Below, one piece after another: positions 12,121 through 24,212 of a stretch of 64,000 nucleotides of DNA. The stretch is from Euryodendron excelsum (lineage: Eukaryota > Streptophyta > Magnoliopsida > Ericales > Pentaphylacaceae), in the NCBI GenBank assembly GCA_033060915.1, contig CM065394.1:15991501-16055500 (forward strand). Reading direction: 5' to 3'. The notes beneath the pieces are model-generated. The model had not been told where the DNA came from. It did not search any database and saw nothing but the letters and a program-made list of their open reading frames with translations. Position 1 is the first letter of the stretch. Every line of letters starts with the position of its first letter. Position numbers and translations under genes: made by a program.

Positions 12121-12959
12121 CTTGCAAATAATAAGAAGCATGGCCTTTCGTTTCCAGCAGATTCCAGAATTGATGTCAATAACTTACAGGCTGTTTCAAG
12201 CATACAGGTATGATATTGCCAATAACTCATTGATCACGCAACCTATATTTTTTTTGGTGATAGAAATATAAATGTGTGACATTTACAAATTCCCACAGCT
12301 TAATTAATAAACAAATAAAGAATGTTTATCTTTTAAAAAATTTATATAAAAAATTTTAGCAGAATGATGTGATAGTGACGTTGTTGTAATTATTAATCAT
12401 TATAATATGTGTTTAAATGACTTTCATTCATTATTTTGGTAATAAATTTTGAATAAATTTTTTTATTATATAGTATTACCCTAAACAAATATATACCAAT
12501 CCCAAAATTCTAGTCATTTTATGGACAGCTTTGTTTGGGTAAGTAGTGAACAATTTTTTGGCATTTCGTTTCAATATCTCCATTGTTATTTCTTCATAAC
12601 TCAGTAGAGTCTCGTGTACTTAGACTATTTTTAATTTATTTGAATAGCCAATCCCGTCCCATTACAAACTCGTCCAAATCTAAACTTGTCACATCATTTT
12701 ATATAATCTTCGCATGGATCAGCAAGGTAAAACAACATTTTTCTACGAAGTGCACAACGGCCACACATTTCTTATCACAATTAAACGCTCAGGAAAATAA
12801 GTTAATTGAAAGCTCACTAGCTAATGACTTTGACTTCTGACTCTGGGACTAGCTGACAATTTTGAATTGGACTAGTTGTTCTGAAAATTGATTATATTAG
12901 TTATCAAGAGTATAAGTTTAGCATATATATATATATAGGTCTCTGTACATATATTTTGT
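12121..12959. other. Spacer between gene A and gene B
   Basis: AT-rich DNA about 840 bp long. It should contain the gene A promoter at its left and the gene B 3' UTR at its right. No ORF of interest is seen. Confidence 0.5.
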
Positions 12960-13586
12960 TTACATCGAAGAAATTTGCAACAGAGGCTGTAGAGTGTTGG
13001 GCATGAATTTCCTAGCAAAAAGAAAGCATATTAAGGTGGGGTTGCCATTGTAAGTACAGTTAGTACCAAACCTTATTTGATTCAGAAACTCAGCTGAAAT
13101 AGCCTGCCTGACAAATCTTCCAGGGTGCGGACCGCTCCTCGACCAATCGACCCAAGTAATGGTCCGGTTCGAGTTTCGTTCGGGGTAGAGAATGTTGACC
13201 AGGGTGGGGATATAATGCTCATCTGTGTAACAAGGTGTATGGCAATGCTCTTGAAACAAGGGGTAGTACTTGAAATCCGACACTATTTCGACGGCTAAAC
13301 TGCGATCGACTTCGAACCATTGGGACCCTTTACGCCAGTCGGAGATGGATATTGTAGGCCCCATTTTGTGATTGTATCGGCCACGGCCGATCTTCCTCGG
13401 GTCATCGTACGAGGCAATGAAGCTCTCGTTTGAGTTGATAAGGTAGCTGTATGTTGTGGTGAAGTTGAACAAAGGAATGCAGGTATCCGACAGTAAAACG
13501 AATCTCTCGTTGGAGAAATCGAGCAGCGCATTGGCTAGAAGGCGTCTTTCGGCATTCATCATTGATGCTTTCCCCCATTCCACTCG
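12960..13586 (-). CDS. GT14 (DUF266/BC10-like) glycosyltransferase, gene B, exon 2
   Basis: Encodes residues 189-396 of gene B. The blocks match gene A: RVEWGKASMMNAERRLLANA at the exon start, FVLLSDTCIPLFNF, a WRKGSQWF motif near 272 and CYTDEHYIPT near 307. WVDWS lies near 333 and CFLFARKF near 375. The acceptor is CAG before CGAGTGGAATGG, phase 0. The only upstream exon on this strand that fits (ending VPSK, phase 0) is 31178-31741, so the intron is 17.6 kb. The alternative is that exon 2 has lost its exon 1 and the two halves now belong to different transcripts. Both halves being open argues for a working gene. Confidence 0.86.
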   Translation of the reverse strand, partial: RVEWGKASMMNAERRLLANALLDFSNERFVLLSDTCIPLFNFTTTYSYLINSNESFIASYDDPRKIGRGRYNHKMGPTISISDWRKGSQWFEVDRSLAVEIVSDFKYYPLFQEHCHTPCYTDEHYIPTLVNILYPERNSNRTITWVDWSRSGPHPGRFVRQAISAEFLNQIRFGTNCTYNGNPTLICFLFARKFMPNTLQPLLQISSM

Positions 13587-15504
13587 CTGCAATGAGGCAA
13601 ACATACGTACTATATATGTTATGCATATATATATATATATATTATATAATATATATATATATGCACATATTTATACATAATAGAGCAGGTGGAACTATTC
13701 TAAAATTATAAAGTTTGCATACTACAGTAACTGACATACTTGTTACTCGGATTGTCCTTAGTTTTGTATATTGATTTCAAGCAGCATAGCCTCCCCTTCC
13801 CAAAAATAAAAAAAAAAAAAAAAAAAAAAAAAAACAGGTCGGTAGCCGATTAATAACGAATTGGGTCTCACATAATTAATCTAACCAGTCAAATCTGGGT
13901 CTAGATCACATCTGGGACTTAATGGATTAGACCGGATCCGGGTCTAATCGAGTCTCGATCAGATCCCGACAGACCTACATGCATATATATATACACGTGT
14001 GGTCATCGTTCATGTTTGTCTGCCTAGCTGCATGCTGAATTTTAGATGAACTTCATCAGTATGAACAGTTGCAGACAGCAGTAGTGCTCATTTGTGTGTC
14101 CCTAACCTATTGGAGAAGTTCAGAAACTAATAGCTTTTGAATTACCCTATTGCCTTGTTCTGTAGACTGAAATCAGAATCCAATATCATGAGATAATGGT
14201 CATCATTTTAGTTCAGAATAAATGGAGAAATGATGATCATGTCGAGTAGTATGAATTTTGAATATCAACATTACAAATTGTAATATATACCAGAAAATAA
14301 CATGAAGCAAATATTGGGGGACCCTTCTCCCAATTGCAAACTTGAATTTTTCTTTTTTTTTTTTTATAGTATGTGTATATACACTCCACTCAAAAAAATA
14401 AAAAAAAACAAAAACTACATAGAATATAGGCAAATGTTATTTTCAAAAACATTCTACACAAAAAATTTCATCAGAATGTTACGACGACGATATTTTTAAA
14501 TTGAGACAAAACTATGAATTTTGTTTTCAAATAAAATGTTCACAAACAGTCACTTTATTCATTCGGTAAGTATAACATTATAATATGTATATATACATAT
14601 TTGTACACTATGGGAACACTAGACAAGGAACGAGAGTGTCTTAAACTAGATTGAATTGCACTCCGTTAGATTTTAGCGATCAAGTTCGAAACTTCTACCA
14701 AAATTGGTGTTCAACAAATTAGGTTGTAAGTCTGTTCTTATAACCATTCAACGTTCATAGTACTGAATATGTTAGTAGCTGTGTGTGACTATGTAATTTT
14801 TTTTCTAATTAATAGGATTTTTACCCTAAAATCTTGTATGTCTTGTCTTATTACTTTATTGATTAATCGCAAATCCGCACTCTCAGGCTTTTTCACACTT
14901 ATACCTAAACTTCCATATTAGGGACATTCCCCACGCTACCTGTCAACATACCAATTACAGAGTCCAATTTCATGACATGGCAATGAGAAATCTCCAACAG
15001 AGTACATATAATTCTTTCGAACTCTTAAAAAATACTTTAAACCCACTCTAGGAATCAATATTTTTATTACCTTGATTAACCATGAATGCAATAGGATTTC
15101 AAAGAATCTTCAAAGCGGAGCTAAAGACATCTGATAAGTAATATAAGTACATTCTACCCATACAATCCTAAAACCCACACAAAGCTTTCCTTCAACTGGA
15201 AGAATACAAATACCTTTTACATAAAATATTATTGATCTCATAAAATGTAACTTCACTCTTCTTCTATCTATACAATCCTAAAAAGACCTCTCTTGCCCCA
15301 GTGGTTCACAAGATAACCAACAAAACTAACTCTGTTTTGGAATCCCAAAACAGGGACGAATAGGGCAAGTGTTTTAAGCCAACTGCCTAACTAACAAGTG
15401 TTGGTAACTGCCTCCTCCTAACTGACAAGCTTGATGCACTTGTCCCACCCCACTTAGCTTGATATTCAGCTCATACAATAAATCACAACTTGCTAGATAG
15501 TAGT

Positions 15505-16010
15505 TGTAGGCAATTTAAAGCCTTGCCCTAAAATGACAACGCTTCAATAAAAGGCTCGTCATAATATAAAACCAAAAGTACCCAGGTCGAATGGTAGGAC
15601 CTGGGACACCCATCTCAGCGAGACAGAGGTATTGCGTAAATTGACGACTAAAGATGGAGAACTGTCGAGGTGGGAAAACTCATTTCAATCCTAAGGACCA
15701 TGAGTCACTTAGGGTCGAGATGAAGCTCTTCACCTCGGCCTAACTAGCAAAGGGAATCTTAAGCATATGGTCCCAAGGTCTACGTGTCACTCAGATAGAC
15801 GTCAAATATGCCAATAAATAAACTTGCTAACCCAAGGCTAAGCAAGGATGGAGAAAGGAGGCGAAGCCTTGCCCAAGTATAGTAAAAAGCACCACTGTCA
15901 TTCTCTCTATTCACAATCAGCTCTATCCTTCACCTCCAAACAATCCTACTGTCTGTGCTAATCTTCTGTTAATTCTTATCTTTCTAGTCTCTTACTTCAA
16001 ACTATCTACA
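15505..16010 (+). repeat. 5' LTR of the Ty3 element
   Basis: Collinear with 29313-29820. Shared phrases include 'cttcaataaaaggctc', 'cacccatctcagcgagaca' and 'agtctcttacttc'. Ends are TGTAG and CTACA. Confidence 0.87.
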
Positions 16011-16034
16011 TTAAGGCGACTCCATTGGGGAGAT
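16011..16034 (+). promoter_or_regulatory. Probable primer binding site of the Ty3 element
   Basis: Just after the LTR the sequence reads aaggcgactccattgggg. This resembles the 'ggcgactccnntgggga' primer site, attributed to tRNA-Arg, seen in some Tat/Ogre-type plant Ty3 elements. The tRNA assignment is from memory and is tentative. Confidence 0.5.
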
Positions 16035-16157
16035 AAGGCTAGTGGATGGTTAGTACCCATAGCGGTCTACACACAACTTTAACTTTGACTCTGGTGATGG
16101 CTGAGCAAGAACGATCATCCAATTAGAACTGGTTCCGACGATGCTCTCATTTCTTCA

Positions 16158-17879
16158 TGTTAACTCAAAGTTGATCCCTATGTTGATTTTGATGATAACT
16201 AAACCTTCTGTTATTTGACTAATACATTTACTTAGTGTGCAGATTAATAGAGATTATAATTTAGACTTAAAGCTTGACTTAAAGTCATATACATGTCAAA
16301 GAGGATGCACAATAAGCCAAATCAAGCAATGCACTCTAAAAGTCATGCAATGCACCAAACAGAACAATGACACATATTCTAACTTCAAACAAATAATTTG
16401 CATTCGAAGAGATTGAAGGTGTTCAAAAGAAGATTTCATCAAATGTGCATAGACTTAATGAATTTGACTTAAATTCGAAGAGATTGAAGGTGTTCAAAAA
16501 AAGACTTCATCAACTGTACATAGACTCAATGAATTTGACTTGAATTCGAAGAGATTGAAGGTGTTCAAAAGAAGACTTTATCAAGTGTGCAAAGATCAAT
16601 TGAAGATAACTTGATTTTGAAGAGATTGAAGATGTTTGAGAAGAGAATTCATCATAATTGCATAATCTCTACAAAGAATCCAAGTGAAGACTTCATTTGG
16701 GATGTAAAGAGTCAATGAAGATTGTATGTATTTGAAGATATTGAATATGTTCAAGAGTAGACTTCATCAAGCTTATAAAAGACTCATTGAAGTGATTCTA
16801 AAGAAGAAAGAAGGATGTGCAGCAAAAAAAAAAAGAGCTCGACAATGAGACATCATGAATATGAAGCTCTACATGAATGAAAAAGTGATTAACAACAGAA
16901 AGAGAGAGCTCGGCAATGAAGAAAAAGAGCTCAGCATTAATGGAATAAAGTTCTAGTAGTTTGGAAACCAAGAAAAGATAGTTATCAAATGATAGATCCA
17001 ATTCAAATTGAATAGGAGGATAACTTTGATGAATTGAAGACTTTGATCTATCATCATACCCCAAAGAGAAGACAGCATGATTAAGTGTCGACACATGGTA
17101 TTGATGTATCGACATATGGAGATAGTTGACAACATCTGAAAAATATAGAGCAGATGTGTCGACACATAAAACCAAGTGTCAACACCTGTGAAATAACGAC
17201 TAGTTTTTCTAACGTTATAACGGACTAAATTTGCATTAAATGAGCCCCAACAACCTTCAATGGACGAAATCAATACAGGGATTTATATATAAGCTTTCAA
17301 CTGCATTCATACAAAAAGAGAGATACATGAAAAACAAAAACTACTAACTGCTCACGCTAAGAAAATCTCAATATTCCTTTTGTCTTCATTTTGGTATTAA
17401 GTGAGCTTTTTATTTTTCTATCCACTCTTGATAGAGAGTTTGTATTTCATTTATATAACATTTATACACTTGTGAGTGAGAGTTTGAGAGTTCTCTTGTA
17501 GAAGAAAAACTCTTGTAAGTTGGAGTGGATCTTAGACAAAATCACTTGGTAGCTGGGAGAACTTGTGAAGAAGTTCTTGTGTAAAAGTGAGCTGAACACT
17601 TGGTAAATCAGCACCCACTTTGTAATTGAAGATTGTATAGTGGAAGAAAACTTCAAGGGAATCTTGGAGTGAGGACGTAGACTACGAATTGTGGTTGAAC
17701 CTCGGTAATTCTTGGTATGCCTTCTCTTGCTCTGTTTTCATTTCCCTTTTGATTACATTGCATTTTATATATCTTGATCACTGTTCTATTGATTAGATTA
17801 GTTTTTAATTAGTCTTAATTGCTATTAATTTTTGAAAAACCCAATTCACCCCCCTCTTAGGGTGCCAATTGGGCCAACA
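16158..17879 (+). repeat. 5' LTR of the Copia element (1,722 bp)
   Basis: Compared with the 3' LTR it has one fewer copy of a 71-bp repeat (anchors 16402, 16473, 16544, plus a diverged copy at 16614). It also lacks about 140 bp present at 26071-26212. A cluster of GTGTCGACACATG-type palindromes at 17085-17188 precedes a TATA-like box (tttatatataagc, 17281-17293). Confidence 0.9.
17085..17293 (+). promoter_or_regulatory. LTR promoter: palindrome cluster and TATA box
   Basis: Four variants of gtgtcgacacat (17085, 17103, 17152 and 17174) sit 95-200 bp upstream of tttatatataagc. The same arrangement is present in the 3' LTR, with extra palindrome copies. The motif is a near-perfect inverted repeat around gtcgac and could bind a dimeric factor. 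Confidence 0.6.
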
Positions 17880-17893
17880 ATTGGTTTCGGAGT
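17880..17893 (+). promoter_or_regulatory. Degenerate tRNA-iMet primer binding site
   Basis: attggtttcggagt directly follows the LTR. It matches the usual attggtatcagagc at all but about three positions, consistent with mutation after insertion. Confidence 0.65.
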
Positions 17894-17934
17894 TTGTATT
17901 CTTGTTTTAGGCCTAACATCCTAGAAATAAATCC

Positions 17935-18836
17935 ATGGCAATCAATTTTGGAAGCTCTCTAAGTGAGGGTCAGTTAACAAACAGACCACCCATGTTTAAT
18001 GGCACTAATTACAACTATTGGGAGAATAGAATGAGAATTTATATTCAATCTATAGATTATGAATTGTGGAGACTTATAGTAAATGGTCCCAAAACTCCTA
18101 CAATAAGAATAAAAAGAACTGATGTCCCTAAACCTGAATCCAAATGGGATGAAGATTATTTGAAAATGCTGCAATCTAATGTCAAAGCCATGAATATCCT
18201 ATATTGTGCACTTGATCCCAATGAATTCAATCACATTTCTACTTGTAAATCAACTAAAAAAATATGGGATAGACTAAAATTAACACATAAAGGTACCAAT
18301 CAAGTTAAAGAATTTAAAATCAATATTTTGGTATATAGTTATGAATTGTTTAAAATGAAACCTAATGAGTCTATCACTGAAATGTTCACAAGGTTCACCA
18401 ATATTATTAATGGCTTGAAATCTCTTAGAAAGGTGCATCCTAACAATGAGCAAGTGATGAAGAATGTAAAGTCACTGTCAAAAGCTTGGGAAGCTAAAGT
18501 CACGACAATTCAGGAAGCAAAAGACCTCAACATATTGCCTCTTGAAGAACTCTTGGGCTCTCTCATAACTCATGAGCTTACTCAAAAATAACATGCCCAA
18601 AAGGATGAAGAAAAGAAGAAAATGACAGTTGTATTCAAGTCCACCAGTCAAGATGATGAATCAGCAAATGAGGAGGATGAGGATGAAATTACTCTTATCA
18701 CTCAAAAATTCAGAAGATTCATAAAAAAAAAATGGAAAGGTGGAAAGAAACATGAAACCAAAGGAGAATCTAATAAAGAATCCACTATCATATACTATGA
18801 ATGCAAGAAGCCTAGCCATGTAAAGGCCGAATGACC
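17935..18836 (+). pseudogene. Copia gag
   Basis: The first frame (17935-18591) starts MAINFGSSLSEGQ and has the plant Copia gag pattern: a PPMFNGTNYNYWENRM block, an LYCALDPNEF block and KIWDRLKLTHKGTNQVKE (UBN2/retrotrans-gag type). A stop at 18589-18591 interrupts it. The continuation (18622-18834) is acidic and then lysine-rich. It ends in a CCHC zinc knuckle (YECKKPSHVKAE) that has lost its first and last cysteines, the last to a stop. Gag would form the particle that packages the element RNA. Confidence 0.85.
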
Positions 18837-18945
18837 TCTGCTCAAAAAGAAAGGAAAGAAATACAAAGGGGAGAAGGCAATGACAGCTATGACATAGAGT
18901 GATGATGAAGAATCAAGCTCCGAAGAAGAAGCCAGACCTCAAGAA

Positions 18946-19437
18946 GTGGCTAACCTCTGTCTCATAGCACATGAGAAAGATAATGAGATATCAAACTCTT
19001 CCCAATTTACTTTTAATGAATTACAAGATGCATTTTATGATTTACTTTGTGAATTCAGAAAAATGGGAATAAAAAATGAATTTCTTAAAAAGATGGTCTC
19101 TACTCTTACTAAGAAAAATGAAGATTTACAAAAAAAAAATAAAAATGAAGGTTTGAAAAATGAAGTTTGTGCTTTGAATGATAAGGTTAAGAAAAATTCT
19201 TTTCCAAAAGATTTTTCAAAAGAAAAACAAATTTTGCTTGATAAGGTTAAAAGTTTGGAAACAACTCTTTTTAGATGTGTCAATAGAAAAGAAAAATTGG
19301 ATGCAATCTTGGGAAAACAAAAATGCTCACTAGACAAAGCTAGTCTTGGCTTTGATCCTTTTAAAATAAAAAAAAATTTCAGCTGGAAAATCATAAATCT
19401 CATGTTTTTATTGTTACAAACTAGGATATATTACTAG
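18946..19437 (+). pseudogene. Copia gag-pol linker, coiled-coil rich
   Basis: Begins in a frame reading ANLCLIAHEKDNE and continues with a heptad-like, lysine-rich coiled region, a usual feature between gag and protease in Sirevirus-type polyproteins. A TAG interrupts the sequence just upstream, at about 18895. No catalytic residues are expected here. Confidence 0.65.
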
Positions 19438-19595
19438 TAGATGTTATACTTTACAAAAATTTATTGCTCCTAGCAATGCATGGGTCCCTAAAAGACCATT
19501 GAGGACTAACCCCCAATGACCCAAGATGATTTGGGTACCTAAGGTCAAATGAATTCCTTTTGTAGGTATGCCTTCAAGCAAAATCTAAGAAAGAC

Positions 19596-20480
19596 CATTA
19601 GTACTTGGATAGTGGATACTCAAGAAATATGACCGGAGATGAAGCACAATTCACATCTCTCTCACCAAAAGATGGAGGTCTTGTCACATTTGGTGACAAT
19701 AGCAAAAAGAAGATCATTGGTATGGGTAGTATTGGTAAGAATTCCTCTACCTCTATTAAAAATGTATTACTTGTTAAAAGACTCAAACACAATCTTTTAA
19801 GTATTAGTCAACTTTGTGACAAAGGATGTAAGGTTGTATTTGAATCCTCTAAATGTAATGTAATTGACATTAATAGTAACAAGACTATTCTCACTGGGCA
19901 TAGACAAGGTAATACATATATTTTTGATCTTAATGATTTATCTTCTTGCAAAGTTGAATGCATTGCTACTATGAATAGTGATGAAAGTTGATTGTGGCAT
20001 AAAAAATTTGGTCATATTAGTATGAGCATACTTTCAAATGTTTCTAAAAATGATTTGGTCAAAGGATTTCCAAAGATAAAATTTGAAAGTCTTGGTAGGA
20101 AACAATATGCACTAGTTATCATTGATGACCATTCTAGATTTACGTGGATATTCTTCCTAGCTCACAAGGATGAGACAATTGTTTTCTTCACAAAATTTTG
20201 TAGAATTGTTCAAAATGAAAAAGATTTTTCAATCAACTTCTATTAGGACTGATCATGAAGGGGAATTCGATTGCAAACCTTTTGAAATGTTTTGTAATAA
20301 AAATAATTTTGATTACAACTTTTCAGCTCCTAAAACACCTCAACAAAATGGAGTTGTTGAGAGGAAAAATAGAGTTTTAGAAAAAATGGGTAGAACCATG
20401 CTTTGTGAAAATGGTTTACCAAAATATTTTTAGGCTGAAGCTGTTAACACAGCTTGTTACATTTTGAATCAAATTTTATT
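19596..20480 (+). pseudogene. Copia protease and integrase
   Basis: The protease catalytic block reads YLDSGYSRNMTGD (DSG triad at about 19602). The GAG-pre-integrase block contains LWHKKFGHISMSIL (about 19995). After KGFPKIKFE the sequence jumps straight to SLGRKQYALVIIDDHSRFTW. The segment with the zinc-binding cysteines and the first catalytic Asp is thus deleted (about 50 residues). The later catalytic region survives as RTDHEGEF and TPQQNGVVERKNR. A TGA precedes LWHKK and a frameshift lies near 20220. The enzyme cannot integrate DNA in this state. Confidence 0.85.
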
Positions 20481-20489
20481 TAGAAAATT

Positions 20490-21060
20490 TTGAACAAAAC
20501 CTTTTATAAACTTTGGAAAGATAAGAAACCGAATGTCTCATACTTTAGAGCCTTTGGATGCAAATGCTTTGTATTGAATAACAATAAAGATAACCTCGAT
20601 AAGTTTGATGCAAAATCTGACGAGAGTGTATTTTTTAGATATTCAACACATAGCAAAGCTTATAAAGTCTTTAATAAGATGACTCTAGTGGCTGAAGAAT
20701 CATTCCATGTCATTTTTTTATGAATATAACTCTCCTTCAGAAAATGTTGTAAGTAATGATGTAGACGAGGTAGAGCAAAACATGAAAAAGCTGGACATTT
20801 AACCAAGCTCAAATGAAGAACCTCAAAAAGATAAAGAAGCACAAGAAGTCTCTACAAGCCAACAAGAAATTAATGAAGGTCTACCTAAAGAATGGAAGTT
20901 TGTGCATAACCATCCTACAGAACAAATCTTAGGTGATCCTTCACAAGGAGTAAAAACTCGATCCTCTATTAGAAATATATGTAATCATTTTACATTTTTA
21001 TCACAAATAGAGCATAAATGTTTTGATGATGTTGAAGATGATGAGTTTTCGATTAATGCA
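20490..21060 (+). pseudogene. Copia integrase C-terminal part and linker to RT
   Basis: Contains the AFGCKCFVLNNNKDNLDKFD block and a 'YSTHSKAYKVFN' block typical of Copia integrase tails. A stop and an acidic linker follow, including NEEPQKDKEAQEVSTSQQE. Frames shift near 20470 and 20720. Confidence 0.75.
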
Positions 21061-22400
21061 ATGTAAGAAGAATTAAACTAATTTGAAAGGAATGAGGTAT
21101 GACACCTTGTTCCTACACCTAATGATCATCCAGTCATTAGATTGTTACTTGCATTTGCTTGTTTTAAAGATTTTAAACTATATCAAATGGATGTCAAAAG
21201 TGCTTTTCTAAATGGTTTTATCGCCGAAGAAATTTTTGTTGAACAACCCCCTGGTTTTGAAAATCCGAAATTTGCTAACCATGTTTTCGAACTAACAAAA
21301 GTTTTATATGGTTTGAAGCAAGTCCTAAGGGCTTGGTATGAAAAATTAAGTAAGTTTTTTTTATTGAAAAAGGTTTCTCAAGAGGAAAAATAGATACCAC
21401 TCTTTTTATCAAAATAAAAAACAATGACATGCTTTTAGTGTAAATATATGTGGATGATATTATATTCAGTACTACTAATGAGTCGCTTTGCAAATATTTT
21501 GTTAAGTGTATGCAGGGAAAATTTGAAATGAGTATGATGGGCGAGCTCAAATATTTTCTAAGTTTTCAAATCAAGCAATCCAAGAAAGGCATCTTCATCA
21601 ACCAAGCCAAATACATTAAGAACTTGATCAAAAAGTTTGGCATGGATGATGCAAAGCCTATAAGTACTCCAATGAGTATTACAACAAAATTGGATAGCGA
21701 TGAGAAAGGTAAATTAGTAGATACTAAATTTTATATAAGCATAATAGGCTCCTTATTATATCTAACTGCTAGTAGACCAAATATAATGTTTAGTGCTTGC
21801 TTATGTGCTCGTTTCCAATCAAATCCTAAAGAATCTTGTGTGATTGCTGTAAAAAGAATATTTTGTTACCTTAAGCACACACCTAACCTTGGATTATGGT
21901 ATTCAAAGGGTACTTATTTTAATTTGAATCCTTACACTGACGCTGATTATGCGGGGAGTAAAGTTGATAGGAAGAGCACAAGTGGCTCTTGCCAACTCCT
22001 AGGCAACATGATTATGTCTTGGTATAGCAAGAAACAAAATTCAGTTGATCTCTCCACAACTGAGGCTGAATATGTAGTAGCTGGTAGTTGTTGTGCTCAA
22101 GTGTTATGGATTAAACAACAGGTAAAAAATTATGAAATCTTGTTTGATCATATTCTTATTAAGTGTGATAATACTAGTGCTATAAACTTGACTAAAAATC
22201 TTATTCATCATTCTCGCACAAAGCACATTCAAATTAGATATCACTTTATATGGGATCATGTACAAAAGAGTGATATTGAACTTGACTTTGTATGCACAAA
22301 CATGTAATTGGCTGATATTTTTACTAAACTATTAAGTGAAGATCGTTTTTGTATGATAAGAAGAGAATTGGGGATGAGTGATCCTATGTCTTAATACTTG
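21061..22400 (+). pseudogene. Copia reverse transcriptase and RNase H
   Basis: RT blocks are MDVKSAFLNGFIAEEIFVEQ, FELTKVLYGLK and the catalytic YVDDIIFS at about 21447. RNase H blocks follow: a YTDADYAGS Asp motif near 21935, STTEAEY near 22060 and CDNTSAINLTKN near 22167. The N-terminal RT segment between HLVPTPNDHPVI and RLLLAFACF is missing (about 55 residues). Stops interrupt at 21064, 21079, 21101, 21390 and 21439. The polymerase would be inactive. Confidence 0.88.
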
Positions 22401-22573
22401 TTAAAATTTGAGTGAAATCCATGTTATGTTTGTTTTAAATGTGATTATCGTTTACGTGAATTGCATTTCTTGAATTCATAATTCATTGCATGATCATATT
22501 AAAACAAATTTTCTCTCCCAAATTGAAAAACCATCTCTTGAATTTCTTATACTTCACATACCCTAGTCTGGTT

Positions 22574-22700
22574 GCATGTGTCAACGCACCATTTTCATGT
22601 GTCGATACATCATGACAATGGAATTAAATTATTTTATTGACACGCATGTGTCAACACACCAAGTTCATGTGTCGACATATGAGTCGGACCTATATACTTT
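22574..22700 (+). promoter_or_regulatory. Possible internal promoter before the env-like ORF
   Basis: Four variants of catgtgtcgacacat (22574, 22596, 22644 and 22666) precede a TATA-like ctatatac at 22690. A CT-rich leader of about 190 bp then leads to the env-like ATG at 22888. The same palindrome cluster plus TATA occurs in the LTRs. This is inference from motif reuse; no transcript evidence is available. Confidence 0.45.
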
Positions 22701-22887
22701 AACGAAAGCCACTTTACAAACATTTGAAATTTTCCTCCCTCTCACTCTCACTCTCTTTTCTCTCCCACTCCCCTGTTTGCACCAAACCCAACCGTCACCT
22801 TTGAACCATCACCAATGTTCGCTCCACTCTTCTTATAAACCCTAATCCATCTAATTCCAACCTCTCTTAATTATTTTTGATTCTTCA

Positions 22888-24212
22888 ATGGCTCCTAAGA
22901 CCTCTAAACCGAAAAAGATCTCAAAAGCCCTAGTCTTAGCAACAGCCCCCATTTCAAAAGAACCAAAGAGGAAATCAAAAGGGGATTCTGGCAAGGACAA
23001 AGGAAAAAGAAAGAAAGGTAAGACTAGAGAACTGGCATCCACAACAGCCCTAAAATGTAATGAACTATACTTTAGTGAGGGCAAAGCCCAAGAAAGGTAC
23101 AATTCAAATTTTTTTCTAAGAAATGTATTTAACGGTAGATGGGTGCATTACAAGTTCTTTGATCATCACAAATTTGAATTTGATACCAAATTGGGGAACA
23201 TAGGTTGGAAATCTATGACAACACTCAGGGATGATGTATACCCTGACTTGGTTGCTCATTTTTATGCTAATGCCGAAAGGGATCCTAGAGAGGTATCCAT
23301 TAAGAGTTATGTTAAGGGTGTTTCCTTCACTTTAGATAAAGAAGCGATTAGACATATTCTTGGAATCAGACTTGGTGGGGAGGTTTATAGAGATAATATC
23401 TCTAGAAAAGATCAAATAAAAACTCTCTATGGAAGGGATGTAGATGAAAGTATACAACTTCTTGCCACTGATTTGCCTCTTGAATTGAGACTAGTTCATC
23501 ACTTTACCTGCACTATTTTTACTCCTAAAACTGGAAAGTATGAATATGTTTCGAAAAATGAGTTATTTTTCTTATAGGCATATTTGACTGATTCAAGGAT
23601 TAACTTGCCTCTATTTATTCTTGATCATATATACAAGGCTACCATCTCTAGAATTAGCTTGCCTTATGGAATTTTCTTGACAAAAGTTTTTAAGTATTTC
23701 GAAATAGATTTGAAAAATGAGAAGAAAAGAACCCATAAGGCCATTAGTGATGAATACAATGAAAAATCACTCAAGCAAATGGAGTATATTTTACAAAATA
23801 AAAAGTGAACTCTAAAGAAAACTGAAGGAGAAAGTACTTCAAAAGGAAAGGCTCTATCTGGGAGCAACTCTAGGCAGAGAAGCACAAAAAGAAGTTTGGG
23901 TTCTGAATTTGAAGAAAGTTCAGGGGATTTGAGTGTTTTTATGACTCAAGTAATGAAATCTCTGGATAAATTGAACAAAAGGCAGACATTGCTGCCACAA
24001 GAATGATGTTCATCGAAAGGAAGGTAAGAGAACTCAAAAAGGAAGAACAAATATTGAGAAATGACAAAGGCAAAATCTTGGAGGAAGAAGAAGATGAAGC
24101 AGAGGAAGAATAAATTAATGAAGAAGATGAAGATAATGAGGAGGAAGAACAGGAAAGAGAAGAAGCCAGAGAAGAGGAAGACTCTTCGACAACCGAATCT
24201 GATGATCCCTAG
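22888..24212 (+). pseudogene. Env-like protein (putative plant transposon protein domain)
   Basis: The start MAPKTSKPKKISKALVLATA opens a lysine-rich N-terminus. A domain seen in many plant retroelement ORFs follows (PF20167-like): GWKSM, a VYPDLVAHFYANAERDPREV block, VKGVSFTLDKEAIRHILGI and NLPLFILDHIYKA. LPYGIFLTKVFKYFEIDL follows in the second half. The C-terminus is acidic and coiled (EEEEDEAEEE, about 24090). It is placed after pol, as in Sireviruses. A TAG at 23575, a TGA at 23806 and a frameshift near 24000 break it. 'Env-like' is by position and family; no clear signal peptide is visible. Confidence 0.78.

Noticed and set aside
11928..12230. ORF of Arg-Glu or Ser-Leu repeats
   Set aside because: It is the translation of (GA)n tracts. 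Similar ORFs at 59572-59898 and 41655-41933 are rejected for the same reason.
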